Shown here in pieces: positions 1 through 10,919 of a stretch of 64,000 nt of DNA. This DNA is from Pyropia yezoensis (taxonomy: Eukaryota; Rhodophyta; Bangiophyceae; Bangiales; Bangiaceae): NCBI GenBank assembly GCA_009829735.1, contig CM020619.1, positions 33,768,283 through 33,832,282 on the forward strand. Direction: 5' to 3'. The number at the start of each line of letters is the position of its first letter. Within the stretch, counting starts at the first letter, position 1. Under the pieces are notes generated by a model. The model ran no database searches. It was not told the origin of the DNA and was given only the letters and a program-made list of their open reading frames with translations. The translations under genes and the position numbers were made by a program.

Positions 1-1559
1 CTCTCGTTCCTTGGCCAACTCGGCCTGACGCTCCTGGCGTTGCTCCTCCCGGAGTTTGCGGTAGGCCTCACCTCTGCGGTAGGCGAACCTGGCCACATCG
101 GCTAGCGTCGTCCGGGCAGTATTATGCTCCCGGGTCTCCATACGGAATGACCAATGGTGTCCCTCCACAAAACGACTCTTCACCACAGCTTGTGCATGAA
201 GAAAGCCACAAAGATTATTGAGCTTACGGACCCGCTCCGCAAAGGGCAACTCGTCCTCAGTCTCTTCTTGATGAGCTTGCGTAAACTCCTCGACTTGAGA
301 AGCCAACGCGGCTTCATCCACCATAGCTCTCAACAACCAGTTGACGAGCTCCAAGTAGGACGTCACGTCACCAGCGCCTCCACTTGAGGAACTGGCATGA
401 CGGACATGAGTTCGGTCCGTAGGTCGCCCTTGATAAACTCCTGTAGCATGTAGAAAGCCATGCCTTTACTTATGGCATCGTCGTCACAGGCTTTTGTGAA
501 ACGACGTAGAAGCTCAAGGACACGGAGGGGGGGAGTTCCATCCCACTCCGCTTTGTGCCCAAAACAGTGAAGTGCATTCTTCTTGGCACGGCCCATAGCT
601 CGGGCCTGAATAGGACCATACGCCTCCGACTTAATGTGGAGGGCGTAGGTCTCACAGTCAAAGATCCCCTGATAGACCGGGTTGGCTACCTGGATCTTGG
701 GCGGCACCTCACGTTGAGGGAAAAGCCGCTGGGGCAATGGGGTGAGTTGACCCGCAGTGCCTGCCGTCTGCCGCGGCGAGCTTGGCGTATCTACCGGCGT
801 CTCCGAGGGGAACTCCCCCGTAAAGGGCATGCGCCCCACCGAGAACGGTGTGGCTCCCTCGTTGGGAGTCACAGGGGTCGCCCCCGGTACGGGGCGACCC
901 GAGACAGGCGTAGCGAGGGATTCCTCCTGCGTCTGCGGGCTCGAAAGCCTCAATCCAGTCTGGACATTGAGACCTTCTGGCAAACTCGCCACAATCTGAT
1001 TCAGAATGGTATTTGTCATCGTGACCACCAGGTCCGGCAAAGTCTGCCGCAACACATCGGTCGCCTCCCGACGGACAGTTTCCGCGAGGAGTGGATTATC
1101 GTCTCCAGTTGAGTCTCGGTCCGCCTCCGGGAGTCCGCCTGAGGGGTAGCCACGATCCTCAAGGTCCCAACCGGGGGCATGGGCGCGAGCCCATCGCCGA
1201 CCAACGGAGGTCCGCCGTCCTCCAAAAAGCCTAGTTGGCGACGGCTCCAAGCCAAAGTTGGCTCCAACACGAGTGGATCCCGCGGGGACAGTCCTCTCAC
1301 CTTGGGACGTTCCCGTTGAGTGTACCACACGGTGGCCGGACTTCGGCCCACCAACATCAGGGGTGTCACCCGAATGAACTCCCGACAGAGTCGGGGTGGC
1401 CTGTTGCCCGCCCGAACTCCCAGTCCTGCTGGCTTGAGGGACCTCCAGTCCCTCTGCGACCCCAGGTACACCTACCTGTGTCTCACCAGTATTCAAAGGC
1501 ACTGGAGTGCGTGCGTCACCCGTGTACTCCCCAGACGACGGGGGGTCCGATCCAGCCAT
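1..1559 (-). pseudogene. gag of Ty3/gypsy element C, frameshifted and cut by the window edge
   Basis: Capsid-like gag polyprotein of an LTR retrotransposon read on the minus strand. It is related to the gag of element B at 45747-47198: both share the order DCE-YAL, WDGTPPL, a RF-KA-DD helix, EF-KG-L and YLELVNWLLR. The N-terminal ~250 residues are Pro/Gly/Ser/Thr-rich, as in B. The start is the ATG at 1559 (MAGSDPP); an upstream in-frame Met exists at 1583. The frame closes at 363 because CGTCA is tandemly duplicated at 361-370. Past the duplication the capsid homology resumes in another frame and runs off the window at base 1. Any zinc knuckle and pol would lie outside. The PBS and LTR lie just upstream, at 1659-1679. 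Confidence 0.85.
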
Positions 1560-1658
1560 GTTGGCTAACAATCCGTAAAACACGGCCCATGTCCACCGTT
1601 CCTCTGAGACAGAGGGCCCCCTACACCCGGGTGCACCTGGAGATAAAGTTTACCTCTG

Positions 1659-1676
1659 TCCCCTGCTGCTCCACCA
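1659..1676 (-). other. primer-binding site of element C
   Basis: The 18-mer tcccctgctgctccacca ends two bases before the presumed LTR terminus TGTGG. On the minus strand it begins TGG, complementary to a tRNA CCA end. The identical 18-mer occupies the same position in elements A (40306-40323) and B (47676-47693), so all three should prime from the same tRNA. I did not identify that tRNA. Confidence 0.8.
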
Positions 1677-1678
1677 AA

Positions 1679-2041
1679 TGTGGCAAAAACCACTCGCACA
1701 CACGGCGCCCGAGTTGGGGCGGTGCGCAAGGGCTGCCTCCCGTGTCGGGGGAACCGGAAGAAGTGCAAGTCGCACACACGCTGTCTCTGTTGTGGGGCAA
1801 TCCCCCCACCAGTAAACAAGATGATGGTGTGTCGGCCAACAGTATCTTGGTCGGGACGGGGAAGCGAGGCCAAGCCCCGCTGTCCCTCCCCTTATCCCCC
1901 CAGGGTCCCCTCAGAATCTCGCCACTCAGAATCTCCCACCCCAGCACCTGCACACCGGGCCACACGAGAATTCAAGACGATAAAAATGCAGGAAACCCTG
2001 AAATCCACGTTGGATATACTACTAAGCTAGGATAACTATCC
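1679..2041 (-). repeat. 5' LTR of element C, far edge uncertain
   Basis: An LTR should begin (in plus orientation) with TGTGGCAAAAACC at 1679, directly after the PBS. Its other copy lies outside the window, so the right-hand end and the target-site duplication cannot be fixed. The next gene's reading frame closes at 2042, and the LTR may extend somewhat past that point. There is no evident similarity to the A or B LTRs beyond the TGT terminus. Confidence 0.5.
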
Positions 2042-4342
2042 CTAACTTAGGGAGTATGGACCTAAACGCATGGGGAGAAACGGGTCAGGCCAGCTGCCTG
2101 CCGCCCCTTGTATGGCACGTGTTGCCGCCCTACCTGGGGTCAATACTGCCACACCCCCCCGGGCTGCTGCTCCACCCTGCCCCCCCCGCCCGCGACCGGG
2201 CCTGCGACGCGGCGCGGCGGGCTTACGGCAAGGGGGCGGGGTAGAGGACGCCGTCTCAGCACCACCGAGAAAGGCAGCTACCCCCCCGACACCCACAACC
2301 CCACCCCCGCCAGCTACCGTGAGTGGATGGCCAGCGACAGGGCGCGCAGGAGCCGACGCCAAACCTCCTCGACCGACTGCACGGCGACCCCCCCTCCCAC
2401 GACCGCCCCCACGCGCCGGCGCAGCGAGCACAGGGCCAGGGTGCAGGGTTAGGGACGCCGTCCCAGCCCCACCGAGAGAAGCAGCTGCCCCATCCATACC
2501 CACAACTTCTCCCCCGCCAGCAACCGCGGGCGGACGGTCAGAGACAGGAGACGCAGGACCCGACGCGGCACCCCCCCGGGCTGCTGCTGCTCCCTGTCCC
2601 CCTCGCCCGCGACCGCGCCGGCGTGGCGGTGCAGCGGGCCTAGGGCCAGGTTCTAGGGTAGAGATTGCCGCCCCAGCACCACTGGGAGGAGCACCCCCCC
2701 CTCCCTCACCCCCGCCCCCTCCCCGGCCTACAACCGCGGATGAACGAGCGTCAGGAGACGTGGGAGCCGACTTCTGACGACCTCCAGAAGGAACACCAAG
2801 CCGCCCCTCCGCACCACCACGCCCGGCGCCACCGGCGGCCGACACACGACCAGCAGGATGCGCGGCCGGTGCCGTTGCCCAGTCTTCTTCAGAAGCACCC
2901 CCTCCCCCGCTTCCACCACCCGCGTCTCGACGGCTGCCACCAGGTGAGCCTCTGCCAAAACGGCCACTGAGTGGCGGGCCGGCCTCCTCGTCACCAGAAG
3001 CCCCAGCGCGGGGCTTTTGTGCCGAGAAAGGGCCCGCCGTACGCTCCTCAAGCGACTCCAGGACGCGCTGCTCCAGGCCCTCGACGATGGCGCTCGAGCA
3101 GTTGGCGGCCTTGGCGCTGGCGAGGGCCGCCGACAAGTCCTTGAGCATCGATGCGGCCGTGCATCGAGCCGCAGAGGCGGCCATTGACGCCAAAGAGACC
3201 GCCATAGACGACAAGGAATTCCTCCGCTCACGGTACTGCCGCTTGGCAGCGGTGCCAGACCTCGAAGCCGGACGTGCTGAAGAGGCACCAGCAGCAGCAC
3301 CAGCCGGTGTCGATGCACTTACACCATTAGCCACGAAGTCGCCGGTCTCCGCGCCGGCTCCTCCATCGAGCTCCTTGCTGACCAAGTCTTTCAGCATTCG
3401 TCGGTCTTTATACATTACGTGCATGTAGCTCAATACGGTGTCGCCATGAGAGAACGAGTTGAAGCGAGTGTCGTCGTTGTTCCTACTTGCGGTGAAGTTC
3501 TTCATGGGTAGGTGCATTTTAGCATTTACCTGCCGGGAAAGAGAGCGGACAGCCAATCAGGAAATCGGCAAGACATATACGTGGGAAGAGAGTGAGTATT
3601 CGAATAAAACTGGATGGTCGCTGGAAGCCAACATACATAAGAAAAAGGTCACCAGGTGTGGTCCATGACTTACCTCTGCAAATTTTGTCTTGAGTGTGGC
3701 TCCGTCTCGAAGGTGGGGATGAAGGTCGGGGTTCAGCTCGTACTCAGTACAGCTTGGCGGAATACTCACGCGGAAGTGCTTGTCGTAGTCGTTGAAGGTA
3801 GGGGCCGCTATGGCTCCCCACACGTCTCGGCTGGCTGTCCCGCAGTCCAGCTGCTGCCTCGTCAAGGGCCCCTTGGAGGCCACCACCTCAGCGGCTACGT
3901 CGGGCTCGCACATCACTAGGAAGACCCTCGCAAACTCATGCTTCGTGAAGGGTGGGGCCACCCCATGATCAGTACTGGCTGGGCCGGCACGTCCAGCATC
4001 CGACGACCTGGCAGGGTCCACAGCTGCGTGGTGCGCCTGAAAGCGGGCACGGAGCATCGCCCTGATGCCGTTGGGCGACACTCCAACAAGCTTGCACGCA
4101 TTACGCAAGTCCCTCAGGCTGGAGGGAATGTTGGGCTCCGCTGGGGACGAGTCCGATTGAGATGCGGGTGGAAGTGCGGGTTGATGTGCGGGTTGAGGTG
4201 CGGGTTGAGGTGTGGGCTCGGCAGGGGGTGGCGGCGCCGCGGTAGGGTCGGTGGCGACAGCTTTCCCAGAGGCCGGCGATGCCTGAGAGGATGCAGGGGG
4301 GGTGAGGGGCCTTGCCTCGGGGGCGTCGGGAGTGGGGTCCAT
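2042..4342 (-). CDS. two-exon gene of unknown function with GRGRGG-repeat tail
   Basis: Exon 1 is 4342-3674 and exon 2 is 3529-2042, about 718 residues. The phase-0 intron 3530-3673 has a GTAAGT donor after KFAE and an AG acceptor before VNAKMH; splicing joins two parts that read as one domain. The N-terminus is Pro/Ala-rich. Next comes a short helical motif (SLRDLRNACKLVGVSPNGIR), then a globular segment including FARVFLVM, LTRQQLD, FNDYDKHF, LNPDLHPHLRDGATLKTKF and GDTVLSYMHV. I recall similar uncharacterised modules next to transposases in algae and oomycetes, so it may belong to a transposon, perhaps the piggyBac remnant at 5.3-6.1 kb. The C-terminal third is Ala/Gly-rich with three spaced GRGRGG blocks (AT-hook-like). 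The stop abuts the element C LTR, so the 3' end could be altered by that insertion. Confidence 0.6.
2170..2720. repeat. three imperfect ~210 bp repeats coding the GRGRGG tail
   Basis: The 3' part of the gene above repeats about every 70 codons. Each unit has a Pro/Ala stretch, an Arg-rich GRGRGG block and an AGGG-VVG-GAAA-LGGA stretch. In the DNA this shows as recurring CAGCACCACYGAGAGRAGC-like blocks. Confidence 0.6.
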
Positions 4343-5289
4343 GACGGTGGCAACACAATGAAGCGGGGATGGACAGACAACCAGTGGGATGCAGCTCAGT
4401 GCAGCGAGCAGATGGGAGCACGTGCACACCATATAGAGCACCAGATTCCTCCGGCTCACCATCACCCCACGTTCCTGCCAGTACCGCCGTACCAAGCAGC
4501 CAGCGCCCAGCTGGGGTGTCGCACGCACGTTCCCCACCACCCACCTGCCCCACGCCACGCCCCACAGTCGACCCCCCCAACAACCACACGCCAGCCACCC
4601 CCCTCGAGCCCCCGCCCCGCCGCAGCCAAACCCGTATAACGGCCATGCCGTGCTGCCAGCAGGTCGCTACAGAACGGGCACAAACGCGGGAAGCAAACAG
4701 CAAACCAGACACAAGCGCGAGAAAAGCGGGTCAGGTCCACCGCCGCCAACGGGCAGACCCGGTCACACGCACGCCGAGCCGTCCCCGGCCCGCCGCATGC
4801 GCCTGCCCGCGCCCCCCCCCCCCCGCCCCCCGCCCCCTCCCCCTCCCCCCCCCCCTCACTGCAGCCATACCCACCTAACGGCCTTGACCTGCGCGGGATT
4901 ATGGGTGACGTTCTTGTTCGCTTAAGGTCTGGCGGGAAGAGACAACACGACTGAGACAAAGAAACTGCGGGGCAGCGCGGCGGGGAGCAGACACTCGGAG
5001 AACCCGCCGCCTGGAAGGGAGGATCGTCACGTTGCCGACAGGAGCATCCAGTATTTTCCAGAAATTTCCTCTTGAAGGCAACCAGTCTGGGTGTGAAGTC
5101 TCCACAACACGCGTGGCCGCGCCTGCCACAATGTGGCGCCACATGGCTTTTGCCACAAGCCACTCGGTTGTGGCACTGCATTTGTGGCAAGGGTCATCGA
5201 TGGCCCGATTCTCAGCAGCCAATGAGACCACGCTAAAGCTTGCCAAAATCGCGTTGCCACATGCCACATCGTGTCTCGGAAGGACCCTC
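4343..5289. other. spacer with poly-C tract and TGTGGC/GCCACA cluster
   Basis: No supported gene. It holds a C-rich tract (about 4806-4856). At 5124-5275 it has at least eight copies of GCCACA or its complement TGTGGC, several facing each other. Open minus-strand frames continue through here from the transposase remnant but lose recognisable homology. Confidence 0.5.
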
Positions 5290-6067
5290 ATCCTGCGGGC
5301 CAAAAGCTTGCTGGAGGTCAGCTTACAAGTCCGGGTCAGCTGGTCCTGAGGAAACTTGGCCATGAAGTAGTCCAGTGGCGTGCGGCTGCGTCCGAAACCC
5401 ACTGCGTCCCCGCCCTCAACACTGACCTCTGCTCCCAGCGTTCGCACAGACCACGGCCGACGTGGCACAGGGCCGCCAATGGGCTGGGTGATCTCTTGGT
5501 CTCGCCACACAAACCCGTGAGCGGTCATGATTGCGGCGGTCTGCGGAGCTCCCGCCGCGCCGGCTGTCTGTTGCTCATCCGCAGCCAAGGCAGCGGCGGA
5601 TGTGTCCGGCACGGAAGCTGGCATGGCGGGGGGGACGGCCGGATTTGCCAACCCTCCTGCCGGCGCGCCCGGTCGGGAGAGCCTGGCCGGCGGCAGAGCT
5701 GTGGGCTCCACATGCCCAGTCCCACGTACAACATGTTCACTCGTGGGCACAGCTGCAGTCGTCAGGGGATTTGAGTAGCGCTCTGAGCAGGCGCAGAAGG
5801 AGCAGGAGGGTCTGGCACAGGCCCGGCCCGAAAGTTCATCAGACTGAATCTCTTGATGTAGACCTTGTCTGGGGCCTCGAACCGGGCCGTCAGCCACGTC
5901 GAGCGCCGGTTGTTGGTCAAGACTCGGTCCACCGCCGTCACAGTCCCGTCCAGCATCTTAGAGTTGGCGAGAGAGCCGTACTTCCTCAAGCACTCAATAG
6001 GAGTTCTGATGTGCTTGGCCTCGGCATACATAACCGCCCCGATGACCAGGCGTGGGTCGGGCGCCAT
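5290..6067 (-). pseudogene. truncated piggyBac-like transposase (N-terminal part)
   Basis: From the ATG at 6067 (MAPDPRLVIG) the first ~100 residues form a beta-rich module containing GTVTAVDRV, RRSTWLTARFE and IKRFSLMNFRAG. It reads like the small Tudor/SH3-like module that can precede DDE_Tnp_1_7 transposases. The frame stops at 5762 and homology resumes in another frame. After a Pro/Ala linker comes GFVWRDQEITQPIGG, then TPLDYFMAKFPQDQLTRTC and LTSSKLLARRM, which matches the start of the piggyBac-derived transposase domain. The catalytic Asp region is absent, so this is a non-functional fragment. The frame change near 5762 could be an indel or an unrecognised intron. Confidence 0.5.
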
Positions 6068-7456
6068 CGAGAAGTCCAAGGAGTGCCGTACAGTAAGATG
6101 GGAGAGAGGGGGGGGGGGGCGCAGGAAGGCGGGAGACGAAGACGGGAATGGGGCTTGGGATGCAAGGGACGAGGACAGGGGACACAGGAGCACCGGCAGT
6201 TGATTCGGAGGCACACAACAGAGTTTGTGAGGAGATGCGCACTGCGCTGCGCCAGCCAAGCGTACGCTGCACGGCGCACAGCCCAGGGGGTGCCCCTCCG
6301 GTAGTAGCGGTCTGGGGTACACTGCAGAGAGCTTCTCGGCAGCCTGTGACTGTTGGCGCCAAGCGCGTTTGGGCGCCACAGCCATGGCGGGGGCTGGTCG
6401 GTGGCGTCAGGGCAGCAGTGAGTTCCCGGAGTTTGCTAAGAAATGGGAGAAAGCTTGGGCCTGCCGGCCAGTCCCAAGAGTAACTACGTCGCGCTGAGTC
6501 CACTTCTGGGCTCAGAATCGTCGCCAGACCAGCGGTTCCCTGACAATGTTGGGTAAAAAAACCGGATCATATGGTCCTTTTCGGATCATATGATCCGGTC
6601 GGGGGAATAGACACTAGAGGGCCCTCTCCCTCCGACAACAGGAGGCCCCTTGTACAGTCCCCCGACCCCGCCGACCAACCGCCCGCCTGCGTGACGGACC
6701 GGCGGGGGGCGCGGGCGGGGTGCCGGCACGCCTCCCACCCCCACCGCCCTCGCCACCGGCCGGCGGCATCCCCGCCCCCCCTATCGGTGGCCGCCCCACC
6801 CCCCCCCCCCAATTGTATCCCTCATTCCCCTACCACGCCCCCCGCCCCTGGCTCCACTTCCTCCCCTTACTGCCCCTCGCCCCCCTCCCTCGCCAACCGC
6901 CGACAAACCGCCGCCGATGCGCGGCGGTTGCGGTGGATTGCTGGTGGTTGCGATGGAGCGGCTGCCCCGCTCAGGCTGTCCCGCGCGGGCCTGGTCTGCA
7001 CGGCCGACTTTGTGCGGCCTCCCGGGGCAAAATGCGGGCGTGTGGCGAGCCAGCTTGGGAGCCAGCTTGGCCACCGCCGCCGCGCTGGAGCCCTTTCTCG
7101 TATCGGCCTATGCGCTGGGGTCGCACGTTCAGGTTAGGCCGCACGTTCAGGACTGAAATAGAAAGCGCTGCAGGGACGTTCGTGCTGATGCTGCGGCTGA
7201 GCGCGTCAAACTCAGTGCCATGACCGTTCCGTGGGATGGTGACTGCCACCGCATGACGCGCGTGTCCTCGTGGGTAGAAGCCGGACAAACGTTAGCTGGT
7301 CGAAGACTCTCGTTGCCTGTTGGTCTGCAGGACGCAAAAGGTGAACTGGGACCTTCTCTGAGTGACTGTTCCAGCCACATGATGTTCCAGCTATGTACAT
7401 AGTTTGCTCGGATGCAATGTCATTGCGGACTGACGTTTTCTCTTGGCCAAACCCCG
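6068..7456. other. gene-free stretch with an interrupted palindrome
   Basis: No coding homology recognised on either strand. It contains poly-G and poly-C runs. A 13 bp inverted repeat accggatcatatg / catatgatccggt lies at 6561-6573 and 6587-6599. Confidence 0.5.
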
Positions 7457-7712
7457 TCAGAGCTTCCAGTCCAACTTCAAAAACGCATACCCGACAAGCG
7501 TCCCCGCCTTGATCAGGTTGGGCTCCTTGTGCGTGATGACCCAGCCCGCGGCGTCGAGCTCCGCAAACAGCTCCCGCGCGCGCTCGTAGGTGCCCCCCCG
7601 GTACGGGCCGTGGATCTCTATCAGAAGCTGCCGCACGCCGTCCAAGGCGCCAGCGCGGAGCCACGGGAGGAGCGCCCCGTATTCAGCGCCCTCAATGCCG
7701 GCAAGACCGTCT
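7457..7712 (-). pseudogene. 3'-terminal fragment of a METTL24-like methyltransferase gene
   Basis: About 80 C-terminal codons are closely related to the gene at 61459-62448. They run from IEGAEY through LLPWLR, DGVRQLLIEIHGPYR and GWVITHKEPNLIKAGTLV to the shared terminus AFLKLDWKL and stop. Several internal residues differ (RGGTYERARELFAELDAA versus RSGKYDKARELFDALEEA), so it is a diverged paralogue and not an assembly copy. Homology stops abruptly just before IEG, losing the SAM-binding part. Beyond it lies GC-rich simple sequence. It is a dead fragment unless a start lies in the low-complexity DNA upstream. Confidence 0.8.
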
Positions 7713-10090
7713 GGTTCATCGGCGCGGGGGACGTGGCGTTAGCGGCAGCGGCCACGCCGCCGCGGCCGCTCCCGCCGCTCCCGCCGCCGCCGCCGCCGCC
7801 GCCGCTCCCACCACCACCCCAACCGCCCCACACGCCCACCACTGCTGCCGCCGCGGCCACCGCCACCGCCGACGCGACGCGCAGCAGCCACCCGGTGGCG
7901 GCGGGGGGGCGGCGCGGCCGCCGCCGCCGCCGCCCAAGCGGGAGCGGCAGCGGTGACAGCGACGGCTAACCTCGAGCGGCATCACCTCAGCGTGAGAAGC
8001 GGACAAGGGGGGGGGGGTTGCCAGAGACGCTGCTGGGGGCGGGGGGGGGCGGGAGGAGGGGGGAAAGGAGCACGGAGGGGCGATGCGGAGCGGTGGGGAT
8101 GTCGGAGGGAGGAGGAAGCCGTGGGCATGGCGGGGGGGGGGGGCGGGGGGGGAACAAGTTTCTCCCCCCACGGCGACGGCCGTAGCGCCACGCGGCCACC
8201 GTCCCAGAGGCGCGTGGGCGCCCGCCCGCGGTGCACAACACGTGTTGTGCGGGCGGAGTGTGGTGGCTCGGTTTTTGGGAGCGCGGGGCTCCTCTTCCCC
8301 CCCCCCCCGGCCCTTGTCGGCTTCGACGCACCGCCGATGGGCGTGGGCGAGCCAATGGGATTGGACGGCAGCCCACGGCTGGGGGGGGGGGGGGTAAGGC
8401 CGAGGCGGAGGCGGAGGACACCGGGGGGGGGGGGAGGGGGTGGGGGCGCGCGGCGCGCCTGCGCTGCGCGTGCCCCAATGGGCACTGCTCGCGGCTCGTG
8501 CACCGTGGCCGCACCCGCGTCGCGGCCGGGCCGCGGCGGCGGCGGTGGCGTGTGTTGCGAAGGCAATGGGCTGGCGAGGGGAGGTGGGGGGGGGGGGGGG
8601 GGGGGGTGAGGGGGAGGGCAAGGCCCCCCCCCCCACCCCCCCCCCCCCCCCCCCGGATGTGGTCTCAACGGGGTGAGCTGCTCTGGCAGGTTGGCCGACA
8701 CGCGCGCACGCCCCGCAGAGGGCGGGGGAGGGGGGGGGGAGGGTATCCACTGTCGCCGCCGCCGCCGCCACCGCTGCCGCCGCCGCCGCCACCGCTGCCG
8801 CCGCCGCCGCCAATGCCGCCGCTGTCGCCGCCGCCGTCGCCGCCACGGCCGCCGCGGCGGCTGCGTCATTGGAATTCCCGCCGGCGGGGCGGTGGGGGGC
8901 GACACAGGCCGCGGCTGAGACGGACCCCAGCCATGTCTGCGGCTGCCACTATGCGCCCCCCCACCCCCCCCCCCCCCCTTCCCCCCCCGCTCTCGTATCG
9001 TGCCGCACGGGGTGGGACGGGGGGGGGGGGGGGGGGGGGGGGGGGGAAGACGCTGCCGCCCCACCGTGGACGTACATACGGGGGGCGATCCCAGGACAGG
9101 GGGTGGGGGCGGGGGGCGGGGGGGGGGGGGTAGGGGGCGCGTGTGAGCCACCGCGGACGCCGCGCGGGCGGGCCGGCGTTGGCATCACTGAGAGGGGCGG
9201 GAGGGAAGATAGGGAGAGATGGGTGGATGGGATTGGAGCGAGGGCCATGATGGGGGGGGTGGGGAGGGTCAGGGGGGTCATGGGACCTGGTTTTCTCTTT
9301 TTTTTTTTCCACCCCTCGGCCACCGTGGAGGGGAGGGGAGGGGAGGGCAGAGGGGGGGGCGGCTCCGACACGGCACACGCCTGCGCCCGGGATCTGCCTG
9401 CGCGGGCGACGGCGCTTGTCAAGCCAAGGGGGTGGGGCCCTTTCCCGCTGCAGGGACAAATTGGACCGCCCACACACGCCCGTACGGCACGTGCGCACGT
9501 CACGTGCCGGACGCGACCAGAGCGCACGGGCGGGGGCGGCAACGGCTGGGGGCGCTGCTCACTAACGGCGTGAGGGCGGGATCCTCCTGCCCTCGCCGCC
9601 CGCGCGGCCAGCGGGTGGGACACCCACCCCACGCCCGCCCCACGGGCGTGGAGAGCCACCGCGGCCGTGACGTCCGCGGCGGGGGTCATCCCCCCCCCAC
9701 CCCCCCCCGGGGGTGGGGGGGAGGATGGATGCCCCGGGGGGTGGGAGGGGATGACCCGGCCGGCCCCCCCGGCCCAGCTGGGCGCGTGGGTGGTGGGGTG
9801 GGAGAGCGCGCCCGCAGCAGACGCCGCCGCTGCCCCCCACCAGCCCAACACCACAGGCTGTTGGTACTGTACTCCCCCCCGCCCAGTGCGCCGTCCCGAC
9901 GGAATTCCAATGCCGCCGACGCCGCCGACGGTGGTAGCCGTCTCGACCCCCCCCCCGCCAGCCAGCGTTGCTCGCGCGCGCGGGGGGGGCGTGTGCGCCC
10001 GCTCGGCGGACCGCGCCCGCACCTGCAGGCGTGGGTGTGGTGGTGGTGGGGACCCCGCCAGTCTCATCCCCCCCCCCCTCCCCCCCCAGC

Positions 10091-10124
<34 letters not shown>

Positions 10125-10919
10125 TTGCTTCCCCCCATCCCCCGTCACCCGCGTCTCTCTCTTCCAAATGCCCGCAGACGCCGCCGCCGTCCCGACGCCG
10201 CCGCCGCGGCGCGTGCGCGGACCGCACGCGCACGTGCCGCCCAGCGGGGGGGGCAGGCGTGGCGGGCCGGCTGCCCCCGTCGTGGTCGTTGGGGGGGGGT
10301 CGTCCGCCCCGCCGACGCCCCGACGCCCCCTCCCCCGTCCGTCCTCGTCCGCGGGCGCACCGGCCTTGGGAAGGCCGTGCGGGGAGCTGCCAATCGCCTA
10401 CCCACCTCCCCCGCGACCCCCCCTCCCTTAACCGCCCGGGGCCCCAAAAGCTGGGCTGCCGCCCCGCGTGGCCCGCCTGTCTGCCACCGAGCCCGGCGGT
10501 GATGCGTCGTTGCCGACAAGCAGGGGGAGGGGGGACCCCGCACCTGGCCAAAGCGCCCGCCTACGCCGTGGGCAACGGTGGGGGCGTGCCGCTACGGCCG
10601 TCGGCGTCTGGGAAACTTGCTTCCACAACACGCACCCCCCCCATGTCCATGGACTGCCGCCTCCTCCCCCCACTCCACTCTAGTACCCTCTACTCTCCAA
10701 CCCCCTCTGTACATCCCCCCCCTCCCCATCCCCCCCCCTCACCCCACGATAGCGTCCAAGGTTTCCAAACCCACGGTGGGAGGGGCCACCGTCGCCTACA
10801 CCCTCCCCCCCCCCGCTCCTTTCCCCCCACCTCGGATGCCGCCTCCCGGTCGGCCGCTGCCGCTGCCGCCGCCGTCACGGCGTCGGCGGCGACGCCATTC
10901 ACCGGCCGCCGCGGGGTGG
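7713..10919. other. low-complexity GC-rich region without recognisable gene
   Basis: Dominated by poly-G/poly-C runs (for example 9021-9046 and 10090-10123) and GCC/CCG trinucleotide stretches (7760-7805, 8755-8870). Long open frames exist on both strands, but they encode only Pro, Gly, Ala and Arg runs and result from composition. A T run lies at 9297-9310. Confidence 0.7.

Noticed and set aside
7716-8846. Long minus-strand open frame of 376 codons, and similar ones at 7982-9151 and 8949-10148
   Set aside because: They encode only Ala/Pro/Arg/Gly runs, overlap equally long frames on the other strand, and span poly-G/poly-C tracts. Base composition explains them.
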